In this document: piece by piece, positions 34,984 to 43,560 of the stretch | Numbering within the stretch: position 1 is the first letter of the stretch | How the letters are laid out: each line of letters begins with the position of its first letter | Source: SVEL01 sp045126475 | GTDB taxonomy: Bacteria > Bacillota > Clostridia > Lachnospirales > Lachnospiraceae | Reading direction: 5' to 3' | DNA: 52,165 nt | Assembly (NCBI GenBank): GCA_045126475.1 | Contig: JBGVOL010000062.1 | Location: forward strand, 1-52,165 | The notes under the pieces: generated by a model | What the model was told of the DNA's origin: nothing | Database searches by the model: none | Seen by the model: only the letters and a program-made list of their open reading frames with translations | Position numbers and translations under genes: made by a program

Positions 34984-36483
34984 TTGGGAGTGATTAATAT
35001 CAGAGCGAGCGGAATATTGATGCATCTGTCTTCAGTGCCGTCACCGTACGGCATAGGTACAATGGGACAGAGTGCAAGAGAATTTATTGATTTTTTAAAT
35101 AAAGCAGGTCAGTCATACTGGCAGATACTTCCGGTATGTCCGACAAGTTATGGCGATTCGCCGTATCAGTCATTTTCTACATTTGCGGGGAATCCGTACT
35201 TTATTGACCTTGATGAACTGAGAGAAGAAGGGTTACTTGAACTCTCAGAATACAAGGATATAGAGTGGGGCAGTGACCCTGAGAAAGTAGATTACGGTGT
35301 GATGTACAACGAGAGGTATCCTCTGTTGCACAAAGCATTCAGACGTTTCTTTGAAAAAGAAAACGAAGATTTTAAGACATTTTGCGAGGAGCAGAGTATA
35401 TGGCTTGATGATTATGCTCTCTTTATGACTATCAAAGGTATCCATAACGGCGTGTCATGGCTTGAATGGGAGGATAAGTACAAAAAGAGGGACAAAGATG
35501 CATTGCAAAGCGTTCGGGAAGAATATGCGGATGAGATAAAATTCTGGAAAGCATCACAGTATTTCTTCTTTAAACAGTGGAAAGAGCTTCGGGCATATGC
35601 AAATGAAAAAGGTATTTCCATTATCGGAGACCTTCCTATATATGTCGCACTTGACAGTGCGGATGTATGGGCATCACCGGAAATGTTCCAGCTTGATGCA
35701 GAGTTGAAGCCTGTAAATGTTGCGGGATGTCCGCCGGACGGCTTCTCCGCCACAGGACAGTTGTGGGGCAATCCGCTCTACAATTGGGACGAAATGGCAA
35801 AAGACAATTATCTGTGGTGGATAAGACGTATAGGATATGCATGTAATATATATAATGTCTTAAGACTTGACCACTTCAGAGGTTTTGAGTCATATTATGC
35901 AATACCGTACGGCGATGAAGATGCGTCGGGAGGTCACTGGGAGAAGGGACCGGGCATGAGGCTGTTTAGTAAGCTGACGGATGCCATCGGCCCACAGAAT
36001 ATAGTGGCAGAAGACCTTGGCTTCCTGACAGAACCTGTAAAGAGGCTTTTACGGGACAGCGGTTATCCGGGCATGAAGGTATTTGAACTGGGATTTGACA
36101 GCAGAGATGCCAACAGCAGAGAGTATCTCCCACACAATTTCACACGTCATTGTGTGGCATATGTGGGTACGCATGACAATGATACAATCCAGGGCTGGTT
36201 TACAACGGCCTCTGAGGAAGATGTGAAATACGCCATGGATTACCTTGGAATGGATGAATTATCAGAGGGACACTGGCACATGATGAAAGCGTTATGGGCT
36301 ACAGTAGCCGAACTTACAATAGTTCAGGCACAGGATTTGTTCGGACTTGGAAGCGAGAGTAGAATGAACATACCGTCAACATTCGGTACAAACTGGACAT
36401 GGAGGGCAAAAGAGGGCAGCTTTGATGATGAGCTGGCAGAACGTTTGAACAAATACATGAAGCTCTATGAGAGAGTGAAATAG
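34984..36483 (+). CDS. malQ: 4-alpha-glucanotransferase (amylomaltase)
   Basis: GH77 enzyme that disproportionates maltodextrins. 499 residues at most. Motifs: LPVCPTSYGDSPYQSFSTFA, GDLPIYVALDSADVW, LRLDHFRGFESYY (catalytic Asp), IVAEDLGFLT (acid/base Glu) and YVGTHDNDTIQGW. Start uncertain: no ATG precedes the conserved RASGILMHLSSVPSPYGIG, and the first in-frame ATG would cut into it. TTG 34984 or GTG 34990 are candidates, while the only Shine-Dalgarno-like GGGAG (34986-34990) overlaps them. Processes maltodextrins brought in by the upstream importer. Confidence 0.93.
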   Translation: MGVINIRASGILMHLSSVPSPYGIGTMGQSAREFIDFLNKAGQSYWQILPVCPTSYGDSPYQSFSTFAGNPYFIDLDELREEGLLELSEYKDIEWGSDPEKVDYGVMYNERYPLLHKAFRRFFEKENEDFKTFCEEQSIWLDDYALFMTIKGIHNGVSWLEWEDKYKKRDKDALQSVREEYADEIKFWKASQYFFFKQWKELRAYANEKGISIIGDLPIYVALDSADVWASPEMFQLDAELKPVNVAGCPPDGFSATGQLWGNPLYNWDEMAKDNYLWWIRRIGYACNIYNVLRLDHFRGFESYYAIPYGDEDASGGHWEKGPGMRLFSKLTDAIGPQNIVAEDLGFLTEPVKRLLRDSGYPGMKVFELGFDSRDANSREYLPHNFTRHCVAYVGTHDNDTIQGWFTTASEEDVKYAMDYLGMDELSEGHWHMMKALWATVAELTIVQAQDLFGLGSESRMNIPSTFGTNWTWRAKEGSFDDELAERLNKYMKLYERVK

Positions 36484-36491
36484 CAGTTTTG

Positions 36492-36534
36492 AACGAGGCT
36501 GTTGTATTATACACTATAATGCAACAGCCTCGTT
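36492..36534 (+). terminator. Terminator hairpin after malQ
   Basis: AACGAGGCTGTTG pairs with CAACAGCCTCGTT (13 bp, extendable inward). The T run is short, so termination may be partial. Confidence 0.7.
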
Positions 36535-36550
36535 TAGATTACACCTATGT

Positions 36551-36579
36551 TTGACACTTTTTTCCATGTGTGATAAAAT
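36551..36579 (+). promoter_or_regulatory. Promoter of the amylase gene
   Basis: TTGACA (36551-36556), 17-nt spacer, TAAAAT (36574-36579), 36 nt before the amylase start. No operator like the one at 30786 is seen. Confidence 0.8.
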
Positions 36580-36614
36580 TAACAAAAATGTACATGTATA
36601 GGAGGAGATTTTAC

Positions 36615-38603
36615 ATGAAAAAAAGATTAATGTCATTTCTTCTTGTAATTGTTATGGTTATGGGATTGTGTGCATGTTCGGGAAAAAGCGACAACAATAA
36701 CAACAATAACAACAACGATAACAATGACAAGGTAGAAAATGATATCGACGAAAACGTTGTGGGCATCAACCCGAAATGGGCTGAAACAACAGTATTTTAC
36801 GAGATTTTCGTAAGAAGCTTTGCCGACGGCAATGGTGACGGCATCGGAGATTTCAAAGGAATTGAGGAAAATCTTGATTACCTCAAGGATTTAGGTGTAG
36901 GAGCAATATGGCTTATGCCTATGATGGAATCTACTACATATCATGGATATGATGTTGTGGATTATTATTCACCAAACCCTGATTATGGTACAATTGAAGA
37001 CTTTGATTCACTGGTTAAAGCCTGCCATGAAAAGGATATCAAGGTTATTATTGACTTTGTTGTAAACCATACTTCAAGTTCAAATGAGTGGTTTAAGTCA
37101 GCTCTGGCAGATGAAAACAGCAAATACAGAGAATTCTACTCTATTGCAGAGTCTATTCCTGTACCGGAAACCGATGCAGAGTACTCATTCTGGAGACAGG
37201 ATAAAGATACAGGACTTTATTATTATGCACATTATGACACAATTATGCCTGACCTTAACTACAACAAGCAGGCAGTAAGAGATGAGATAAAAAATGTTGC
37301 AAAGTTCTGGCTTGAGCATGGCATAGACGGATTCCGTCTCGACGGTTCAAAAGAAATTGATACAGATATTAATGTTACACTGGATTGGTGGAAAGAGTTT
37401 ACCAATGAAGTGGAAAGCATCAAAAAAGATGCATTTATTGTAGGAGAAAACTGGTCGTCTGATTTCGTGGAGGTTGGAAGATATTACGAGGCTATGCCAT
37501 CTTCATTTAACTTTATTGCTGCTGATGAGATACTCAGCATGTCAAAGGGACAGTACATTGACATTGTAGCAGACATGAATAAGATGCGTGAGCGTTATGC
37601 CGGAAAGGTAGAATCTTCGGATGTAAACGCTATCATGATTGATTCTGTTATGATCGGAAATCACGATATGGACAGAGTTGTAACAAGACTGAACTCTGTT
37701 GAAAAGGCGAAACTTGCGGCATCAATTCAGTTTACGCTTGCCGGAACACCATTTATCTATTATGGTGAAGAAATCGGTCAGGAAGGTCAGAAACCTGATG
37801 ATAACAGAAGAGAGCCGTTTGACTGGTATAAGAGTGCAGATGGTAAATACATGACAGAAATGACAGATATTTTCTTTAATCCGGTACTTACATATGTAAA
37901 GCCAAATGACAATGTTTCTGTTGAAGAGGAAAAAGCAGATGATGACAGCATGCTTAACCACTATAAGAAACTCATTGCCATAAGAAATGAAAATACTGCT
38001 TTCTATAACGGAACATATGAGACACTTGGCATGGGTGGTGACGGACTTTATGCATATAAAGTTTCTGACGACAACAGCAAATACCTTGTAATTCACAATC
38101 TTAGAGGTAATGATAAGACTATCACATTAAATGTTGACGGTACTGACCTTTACAATGGCAAGGATGTTGCTGCCGGTTCATATGAACTTAAGGCATACAC
38201 TTCACTTATTCTTAAGTATGATTCAGATGTGAATCCTATTAATGACAGTGATTTTGCAAAGGAAGAGGCTAAGACATACACAGTTACCTTCCGTGTAACA
38301 GTACCTGACAACACACCTGATGAGCCAATTTATATCATCGGTACATTTGATAACTGGACCGTAGCAGACGAGAAGTACATCATGACAAAGGTTGATGAGC
38401 ATACCTATGAATACACCATGACAGGTCTTGAATTGTCGACTATAGAGTACAAGTACAATCGTGGTAACTGGGATGCAAGAGAGCAGAATGCGGACCATGT
38501 GGATTTGGTAGGTCCTCTCCAGAAAGAGAACAGAGAATATACATACTATGAAGATAATTACATTGTGGAAGATGTAATTGAGAACTGGTCAGATATACAG
38601 TAG
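36615..38603 (+). CDS. Cell-surface alpha-amylase lipoprotein (GH13) with C-terminal starch-binding module
   Basis: 662 residues. Lipoprotein signal (MKKRLMSFLLVIVMVMGLC) with lipobox LCACS, then an Asn-rich linker (about residues 29-40). GH13 barrel: YEIFVRSFADGNGDGIGDF, VVDYYSPNPDYGT, FVVNHTSSSN, GFRLDGS with nucleophile Asp243, GENW with Glu278, and GNHDMD with Asp351. A beta-sandwich follows. Residues 550 to 662 resemble a CBM20-type starch-binding domain (IYIIGTFDNWTVADEK, EYKYNRGNWD). Start ATG 36615 with GGAGGAG. It would cut starch at the cell surface to feed the upstream maltodextrin importer. Confidence 0.93.
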   Translation: MKKRLMSFLLVIVMVMGLCACSGKSDNNNNNNNNDNNDKVENDIDENVVGINPKWAETTVFYEIFVRSFADGNGDGIGDFKGIEENLDYLKDLGVGAIWLMPMMESTTYHGYDVVDYYSPNPDYGTIEDFDSLVKACHEKDIKVIIDFVVNHTSSSNEWFKSALADENSKYREFYSIAESIPVPETDAEYSFWRQDKDTGLYYYAHYDTIMPDLNYNKQAVRDEIKNVAKFWLEHGIDGFRLDGSKEIDTDINVTLDWWKEFTNEVESIKKDAFIVGENWSSDFVEVGRYYEAMPSSFNFIAADEILSMSKGQYIDIVADMNKMRERYAGKVESSDVNAIMIDSVMIGNHDMDRVVTRLNSVEKAKLAASIQFTLAGTPFIYYGEEIGQEGQKPDDNRREPFDWYKSADGKYMTEMTDIFFNPVLTYVKPNDNVSVEEEKADDDSMLNHYKKLIAIRNENTAFYNGTYETLGMGGDGLYAYKVSDDNSKYLVIHNLRGNDKTITLNVDGTDLYNGKDVAAGSYELKAYTSLILKYDSDVNPINDSDFAKEEAKTYTVTFRVTVPDNTPDEPIYIIGTFDNWTVADEKYIMTKVDEHTYEYTMTGLELSTIEYKYNRGNWDAREQNADHVDLVGPLQKENREYTYYEDNYIVEDVIENWSDIQ

Positions 38604-38638
38604 TTGTTTTTGGTAATAACAAAAAAGATAATATATGT

Positions 38639-38667
38639 TTGACAATTTGTGATTCATGTGTTAAGAT
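38639..38667 (+). promoter_or_regulatory. Promoter of a small RNA or leader
   Basis: TTGACA (38639-38644), 17-nt spacer, TAAGAT (38662-38667). It directs transcription into the structured region at 38674-38847. Confidence 0.75.
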
Positions 38668-38673
38668 TTTTTT

Positions 38674-38847
38674 AATGAAAAGCTTGAGTGCTTTTGCGGC
38701 GATAGAGAGGAGCTACCCGTCCCGACTTTGCGGGCAATAGAAATACAAAGAAGCTCTCTGCCTATGGAGTAACATAGGACTTGCTCCCAGAATTGCAATT
38801 CATTATTAAGAAAAGTTTAGCCTGGGCTTAATTGCTCAGGCATTTTT
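38674..38847 (+). ncRNA. Unclassified structured RNA of about 175 nt
   Basis: Non-coding sequence bounded by a promoter (TTGACA-N17-TAAGAT) and an intrinsic terminator. Visible hairpins: AAAAGC/GCTTTT at the 5' end, CCCG-ACTTTG-CGGG, GAGCT with AGCTC enclosing it, CCTATG-GAGTAA-CATAGG, and GAATTGCAATTC. There is no consensus core for purine, lysine, SAM, TPP, cobalamin, glycine or c-di-GMP riboswitches, T-boxes, tmRNA, SRP RNA or RNase P. Length and isolation would fit 6S RNA, but I cannot verify that. It could instead be an attenuator leader for the gene at 38902. Confidence 0.5.
38820..38847 (+). terminator. Intrinsic terminator ending the small RNA/leader
   Basis: GCCTGGGC and GCTCAGGC form an 8-bp stem (one G-U) around TTAATT, then T5. 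Confidence 0.85.
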
Positions 38848-38901
38848 CTTCTGTGAGGACTAATGGAGGAAGCATAAAAGTGACCAGAGAGGAAATGACG
38901 A

Positions 38902-39753
38902 ATGGCAAATCAAAAACTACTGGAAGTTTTTTTGGAAACAAAAAGGATTTTGTGTAAGAATGATTATTATATACACATACCGAAAAAAATTATTCATGTG
39001 ACGAATACAGAGAATATGATACCACACTTGATGGGAATGCAGTATGTTGGCAGAACTAATATGTTTACCGGTGACAAGTGTGCCTATATGATAAAAAAAG
39101 GAAGGATAAAATACGATTCCCTTGAAAAGCTGGTAAGAAAATACTATCGTGGTGAGAATAAGCAGGCATCTCTGATTGCAATGGTAAATGGAAAGCTTGA
39201 TAATTTGCATAGGATAGAAGATATGTTATCGACATATTCAGAATTGTATTTGTATGATGTTGCTGCAAATCCTGAACTGGAGTTAAAGACTGACTACTTG
39301 TTAGTGAATCATCTTGAAGAAATGGTATTGCAATTGGGCATGGTAAAATCTGAGAATAAAAAAATGCAGGAATATCATTGTAATTCATTTATGGTTGATT
39401 ATAAGAAAAATGACGATTACGATTTGCATTACAGGAATTTGACAAAGAGTTATGAAATTACTAAAATTGTCCGTGAGGACAAGATAACAAAACGGGCAGA
39501 GGTTATTTATCAGAGTAAGGGAGCAGAAGAAAGAGAACTTGCAGGAATTGAGAAGATGCTTTTGTCTTCTGAGGTGCAGATAAGTGAAAAACTGGTAAAG
39601 GCCGTTTTTCGCCTGAATCAGAAATTTGGAGAATATCATACGTTGGATATGCTCGCTGATGAAGAAAAACTTATGGGGAAGTGTCGCGACAAGAGAGATG
39701 AGGCGTTAGTAAAAGATTATATCAATTTGTGGAGGAAACAACTACCACAATAA
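38902..39753 (+). CDS. Uncharacterised protein, possible PBECR-type nuclease domain
   Basis: 283 residues, cytoplasmic, Lys/Glu-rich. The N-terminal 115 residues (YYIHIPKKIIHVTNTENMIP then HLMGMQYVGRT) resemble the H..HL-GL pattern of PBECR toxins (phage-Barnase-EndoU-ColicinE5/D-RelE-like nuclease) found in mobile elements and polymorphic toxins. The remainder is helical without known motifs. RBS GAGAGGAAATG before ATG 38902. It lies downstream of the structured RNA and terminator. Base composition is like that of its neighbours. I rate the nuclease idea as tentative. Confidence 0.5.
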   Translation: MANQKLLEVFLETKRILCKNDYYIHIPKKIIHVTNTENMIPHLMGMQYVGRTNMFTGDKCAYMIKKGRIKYDSLEKLVRKYYRGENKQASLIAMVNGKLDNLHRIEDMLSTYSELYLYDVAANPELELKTDYLLVNHLEEMVLQLGMVKSENKKMQEYHCNSFMVDYKKNDDYDLHYRNLTKSYEITKIVREDKITKRAEVIYQSKGAEERELAGIEKMLLSSEVQISEKLVKAVFRLNQKFGEYHTLDMLADEEKLMGKCRDKRDEALVKDYINLWRKQLPQ

Positions 39754-39798
39754 TGTTTAATATATAGGGAATAATTAGAAAAGAAAGGCAGAATATTT

Positions 39799-41292
39799 AT
39801 GAGTAGCATGAGAGGCATTGATACGCCCGTAAGACAGAGAAGAAGAAGAGTGTTCAAAGAGGTGGCAGGACTGGCATACAATTCTGTCAATCTCAAAGAT
39901 GATATGGAAGCACTCCCATACAAGATAGTAGACTATGATGAGTCACAATACTGGGAGAGTGTATACAGAGACCGTGCTATTATTAGAGAACGCATAAGGC
40001 TTGCCATGGGCATGAGTTTAAGGCCTGAAAACAGAGAGAGACCGGCTCATTTGACGCAGGGTCTTGATGACAGCGATATAGACGAAAAATACTATGAACC
40101 GCCTCTTATGCAGGTTATTCCGTCGGCGTGCAATGCATGTCCGGAAAACTGCTATGAGATAACAGATTCATGCATGGGATGTCTGGCACATCCATGCCAG
40201 AGTGTATGTCCTGTGGGAGCCATTACCATGGTGAAAGGCAGGTCAGTCATTGATAAAGAGAAGTGCATCAAGTGCGGAAAGTGTAAGTCAGTATGCCCGT
40301 ATGACGCAATATGCCACAAAGAGCGTCCGTGCAAGGCAGCATGTGGAATAGGTGCCATAAAATCGGACAGGCTCGGAAGAGCGATTATAGATAATGACAT
40401 GTGTGTATCGTGCGGACAGTGCATGGTAAGCTGCCCATTTGGAGCTATTGCGGACAAATCACAGATATTCCAGCTTATTCGTGCAATACAGTCGGGAAGA
40501 AAAATAATAGCACAGGTTGCACCTGCATTTGCGGGACAGTTCGGACCAAAGGTTACTGCGGATATGTTTAAGACAGCACTTAAGGAACTTGGATTTGCAG
40601 ATGTTTATGAGACAGCCATAGGAGCAGACATGGGCTGCATGGCAGAGGCAGAGCATTATGTGAAAGAAGTTGCAAGCGGCAATCAGGATTTTGCCCTGAC
40701 ATCATGCTGTCCGTCATGGTCGGTTATGGCGAAGAACCTTTTCCCTGAGACCATCGACAAGATAAGCAATGAGCTTACGCCAATGGTAGCCACTGCAAGA
40801 GTAATCAAGAAAGAGCATCCCGATGCATCGGTGGTATTTATCGGACCGTGTGCTTCAAAAAAACTTGAGGCGAGCCGAAGAACCGTCCGTTCAGATGTAG
40901 ATTTTGTAATAACATTTGAGGAACTGATAGGAATGTTTGAGGCAAAAGGCATACTCTTAGAAGAGATAAAGGCAATGGATGAGATGAGAGACGCCACGGC
41001 AGCCGGAAGGGGCTACGGAGTAGCAGGAGGAGTGGCAGGCGCCATCAGAGAATGCATTGAAAAATATTATCCGGGCACAGAGGTACATATTGAGCATGCA
41101 GAGAGTCTTGCGGAGTGTAAGAAAGTACTTCTTAAGGCAAAAGCCGGAAAGATGAACGGATGTCTTATTGAAGGAATGGCATGTCCGGGAGGCTGCATAG
41201 CCGGAGCCGGTACAAATATTGCTATCGGACAGGCAGTAAAAGAAGTTGAGAAATTTAAAAACTCAGCAGATAAGAAAGTGCCTGAAGAGTAA
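39799..41292 (+). CDS. [FeFe] hydrogenase, monomeric group B type
   Basis: 497 residues. The N-terminal region of about 110 residues is followed by a Cys-rich ferredoxin-like part (CNACPENC, CIKCGKCKSVCP, CVSCGQCMVSCP) able to hold [4Fe-4S] clusters. The H-cluster domain has L1 TSCCPSW (Cys303/304), L2 GPCASKK (Cys351) and L3 EGMACPGGCIAG (Cys462/466). The L2 motif differs from MPCxxK of group A enzymes and fits group B. Such enzymes evolve or sense H2 with ferredoxin in fermenting Clostridia. No maturation genes are nearby. RBS AAAGGCAG. HPr follows at 48 nt. Confidence 0.92.
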   Translation: MSSMRGIDTPVRQRRRRVFKEVAGLAYNSVNLKDDMEALPYKIVDYDESQYWESVYRDRAIIRERIRLAMGMSLRPENRERPAHLTQGLDDSDIDEKYYEPPLMQVIPSACNACPENCYEITDSCMGCLAHPCQSVCPVGAITMVKGRSVIDKEKCIKCGKCKSVCPYDAICHKERPCKAACGIGAIKSDRLGRAIIDNDMCVSCGQCMVSCPFGAIADKSQIFQLIRAIQSGRKIIAQVAPAFAGQFGPKVTADMFKTALKELGFADVYETAIGADMGCMAEAEHYVKEVASGNQDFALTSCCPSWSVMAKNLFPETIDKISNELTPMVATARVIKKEHPDASVVFIGPCASKKLEASRRTVRSDVDFVITFEELIGMFEAKGILLEEIKAMDEMRDATAAGRGYGVAGGVAGAIRECIEKYYPGTEVHIEHAESLAECKKVLLKAKAGKMNGCLIEGMACPGGCIAGAGTNIAIGQAVKEVEKFKNSADKKVPEE

Positions 41293-41296
41293 TAGA

Positions 41297-41335
41297 GTGA
41301 TACATGATACATGGGGACTGTCCCCGATGGAGGTA
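41297..41335 (+). repeat. Degenerate copy of the GATAC/GTCCCC repeat upstream of HPr
   Basis: TGATACATGATACAT, then the palindrome GGGGACTGTCCCC and CGATGGAGG. This matches the shape of the terminal unit of the repeats at 42.5-46.3 kb (GATAC...GTCCCCAATGGAGGG). The closing GGAGG is the ribosome binding site of HPr. Confidence 0.6.
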
Positions 41336-41340
41336 ACATT

Positions 41341-41613
41341 ATGGTATCAAAAAAAGTGATTATAAAAGATAAGGTTGGACTGCATCTTCGCCCGGCGGGA
41401 GTCTTGTGCAAGGAAGCAGGCAAATACAAATCAAAGATACAGTTTGTGGTAAGAAATACCACAGCAAATGCCAAGAGTGTTATAAGTGTACTGGCTGCCT
41501 GTGTGAAATGCGGTGATGAGATAGAGATACAGTGCGAAGGCGAGGACGAAGAGGAAGCACTCGAGGCAATAGTAAAATCAATAGAGCAGGGCTTGGAAAG
41601 CTACGGCAAATAG
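41341..41613 (+). CDS. HPr-family phosphocarrier protein
   Basis: 90 residues. Phosphorylation sites of HPr are intact: His15 in VGLHLRPAG with Arg17, and Ser46 in NAKSVISVL, the HPr-kinase site. It can therefore act in PTS phosphotransfer and in carbon catabolite control with CcpA; a paralogue role is possible because no ptsI is next to it. Start ATG 41341 behind GGAGG supplied by the degenerate repeat; an upstream in-frame ATG at 41311 lies inside the repeat. A glycosyltransferase gene follows 11 nt later. Confidence 0.92.
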   Translation: MVSKKVIIKDKVGLHLRPAGVLCKEAGKYKSKIQFVVRNTTANAKSVISVLAACVKCGDEIEIQCEGEDEEEALEAIVKSIEQGLESYGK

Positions 41614-41624
41614 AGGAAGAAACA

Positions 41625-42524
41625 ATGGAAATAAGTGTAGTTATACCAACCTATAAACCGGACAAAATGCTTGGTGAGATAGTAAGGCGGCTTATGAACC
41701 AGACAGAGAAGCCGGACAGGCTTCTTATAATAAATTCATGCAGCAAAGAAGAAGCAGAAACCGGAAACAAGCTGATAGATACCCTTGTGTCGGAGTACGG
41801 TGACAGGGGAATGGAAGTCAAAAACATACCGGTATCAGAATTTGACCACGGCGGAACAAGGCATATGGCCATGGAAATGTGCCATACAGAATATGTCTTG
41901 TTTATGACACAGGATGCGATGCCGAAGGATAAACATCTCCTTGAAAGAATGAAAGCGGCGTTGGAAAAAGATGATAAAGCAGCCGCAGTATATGCAAGAC
42001 AGTTGCCGGATGATAAATGCAATCCCATAGAAAGATATACAAGGGAATTTAATTACCCTGAAGAATCAAGTGTAAAGACTAAAGCCGACCTTGAGAAGCT
42101 TGGCATAAAAACATACTTTTTATCGGATGCATGCACCATGTACAGAAAGAGCATCTATGAGGAAGTAGGCGGCTTTCCGCGACAGACTGTATTTGCGGAG
42201 GATATGATATATGCATCAAAAGCCATAGAAAATGATAAGCATATCATATACGAGGCGCAGGCCATGGTAATACATTCCCACAATTACACGGCAATACAGC
42301 AGTACAGACGAAATTATGATGTGGGATTGACACACAGAAAATTTGATTACATTTTCGGAAAAGTAAAGTCAGAGTCAGAGGGCATACGACTTGTAAAGAA
42401 TACAGCAAAGTATCTTATATCTAACGGATACTGGTATCTTATACCAAAGCTTATACTCCATAGCGGATGCAAATATATGGGGTATAGAATGGGAAAAATG
42501 AAGAAAAATAAAGCAGAAAATTGA
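41625..42524 (+). CDS. Glycosyltransferase family 2 (rhamnosyltransferase-like)
   Basis: 299 residues, cytoplasmic face. GT-A fold: EISVVIPTYKPDKMLGEIVR at the N-terminus, a DxD-like site in FMTQDAMPKD, and the family pattern VYARQLPDDKCNPIERYTRE, similar to RfbF/WbbL-type rhamnosyltransferases. Then GGFPRQTVFAEDMIYASKAI. Start ATG 41625 with AGAGGAAG. Probably adds a sugar during surface polysaccharide assembly. Its last codon and stop (AAT TGA) are the first bases of a repeat that also begins at the stop of the second Rpn gene. Confidence 0.88.
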   Translation: MEISVVIPTYKPDKMLGEIVRRLMNQTEKPDRLLIINSCSKEEAETGNKLIDTLVSEYGDRGMEVKNIPVSEFDHGGTRHMAMEMCHTEYVLFMTQDAMPKDKHLLERMKAALEKDDKAAAVYARQLPDDKCNPIERYTREFNYPEESSVKTKADLEKLGIKTYFLSDACTMYRKSIYEEVGGFPRQTVFAEDMIYASKAIENDKHIIYEAQAMVIHSHNYTAIQQYRRNYDVGLTHRKFDYIFGKVKSESEGIRLVKNTAKYLISNGYWYLIPKLILHSGCKYMGYRMGKMKKNKAEN

Positions 42525-42660
42525 TAATACACAAAATCAACGCTAATGAAACACAACCCGCCAATCGGCAAGGAGCAATCCTTCCGGTTGGCGGTGTTTT
42601 TTTGAAAAAGTGATACAGAGGGACGCTCCTCGATACGGGAGAACCGTCCCCAATGGAGGG
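42519..42660 (+). repeat. Composite repeat, copy 1 (hairpin plus GGGACGCTCC unit)
   Basis: Order: AATTGATAATACACAAAA leader; nested hairpin 42558-42594 (CCGCCAATCGG...CCGGTTGGCGG with inner AAGGA/TCCTT); T-rich tail, so it also acts as the terminator of the glycosyltransferase gene; one GGGACGCTCC unit; a terminal unit GAACCGTCCCCAATGGAGGG. The leader is shared with the copy at 46016. Confidence 0.85.
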
Positions 42661-43560
42661 TTCGCCAAAATATCCAATCAAAAAAATACAAACGAGGAGG
42701 CTGATTAATTGAATGGGAAAAGCAGACGTATCAATTAAACAATGGTTGGAGGACAGAGCAAGATTTGCAGATCTTTTCAACGGAGTAATATTTGGTGGCG
42801 AGGAGGTGATAAAGTCAGATGAACTTGAAAGTTCAGGAACCGAATCGTCAATAATAATTGCAGACAAGGATAAAAAGGATAATTTGGTACATCGTTACAG
42901 AGATATAGTTAAGCGGTGGAGAGGAAGCATCAACCTTGTAATACTTGCAGTCGAATCACAGGATAAGGTTAATTATGCCATGCCTGTCAGAAACATGGTA
43001 TATGACGGGCTCTCATACACAGACCAGATAAAGGAAATCTGGAGCAACCTGGATAAAGATGAAAAAAAGAAGATGACCATAGAGGAAATATTTTCGAGAT
43101 TCAGGAAAGATGATAAGCTTGTGCCGGTGATTACAGTGGTACTCTACACCGGTACGAACAAGTGGGATGGAGCCCTAACCCTTCATGAAATGTTTGAGGT
43201 AGAAGACAGTGACAAGGTAAGAGCTGTGCTTGACAAATACGTTCCGAACTATAAAGTAAATCTTGTGGACATAATGAATATGGAAGACACCACCCGCTTC
43301 AGAAGCGATTTACATATAGTTTTCGATATGTTAAAATACAGAGAAGATAAAGAAAAAATGAGAGCATATACAGAAGAAAACATAGAAGATTTAAGCAACG
43401 TAGATATAGAAACAGCCAATGTCATGAAATATCTTTTAAAAGCAGGAAAGATATTGGAAAAAGCGATGAATAATAATAGAACAATGAATAAGGATGGAAG
43501 GGAGAGTGTCGATATGTGTAAAGCATTGGAAGAATGGTACGAGGATGGAGTAGTTGAGGG
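42661..43560 (+). repeat. Duplicated Rpn module, copy 1
   Basis: Nearly identical to 44941-45840 (constant offset 2280 bp). It includes 52 identical bases upstream of the start codon and about 850 bp of coding sequence with scattered, mostly silent changes. Homology stops sharply in the 3' part of the gene. Confidence 0.93.

Noticed and set aside
38674..38847. Lysine riboswitch suggested by GATAGAGAGGAGC
   Set aside because: The other conserved L-box blocks and the five-stem junction are not present, and the downstream gene has no link to lysine.
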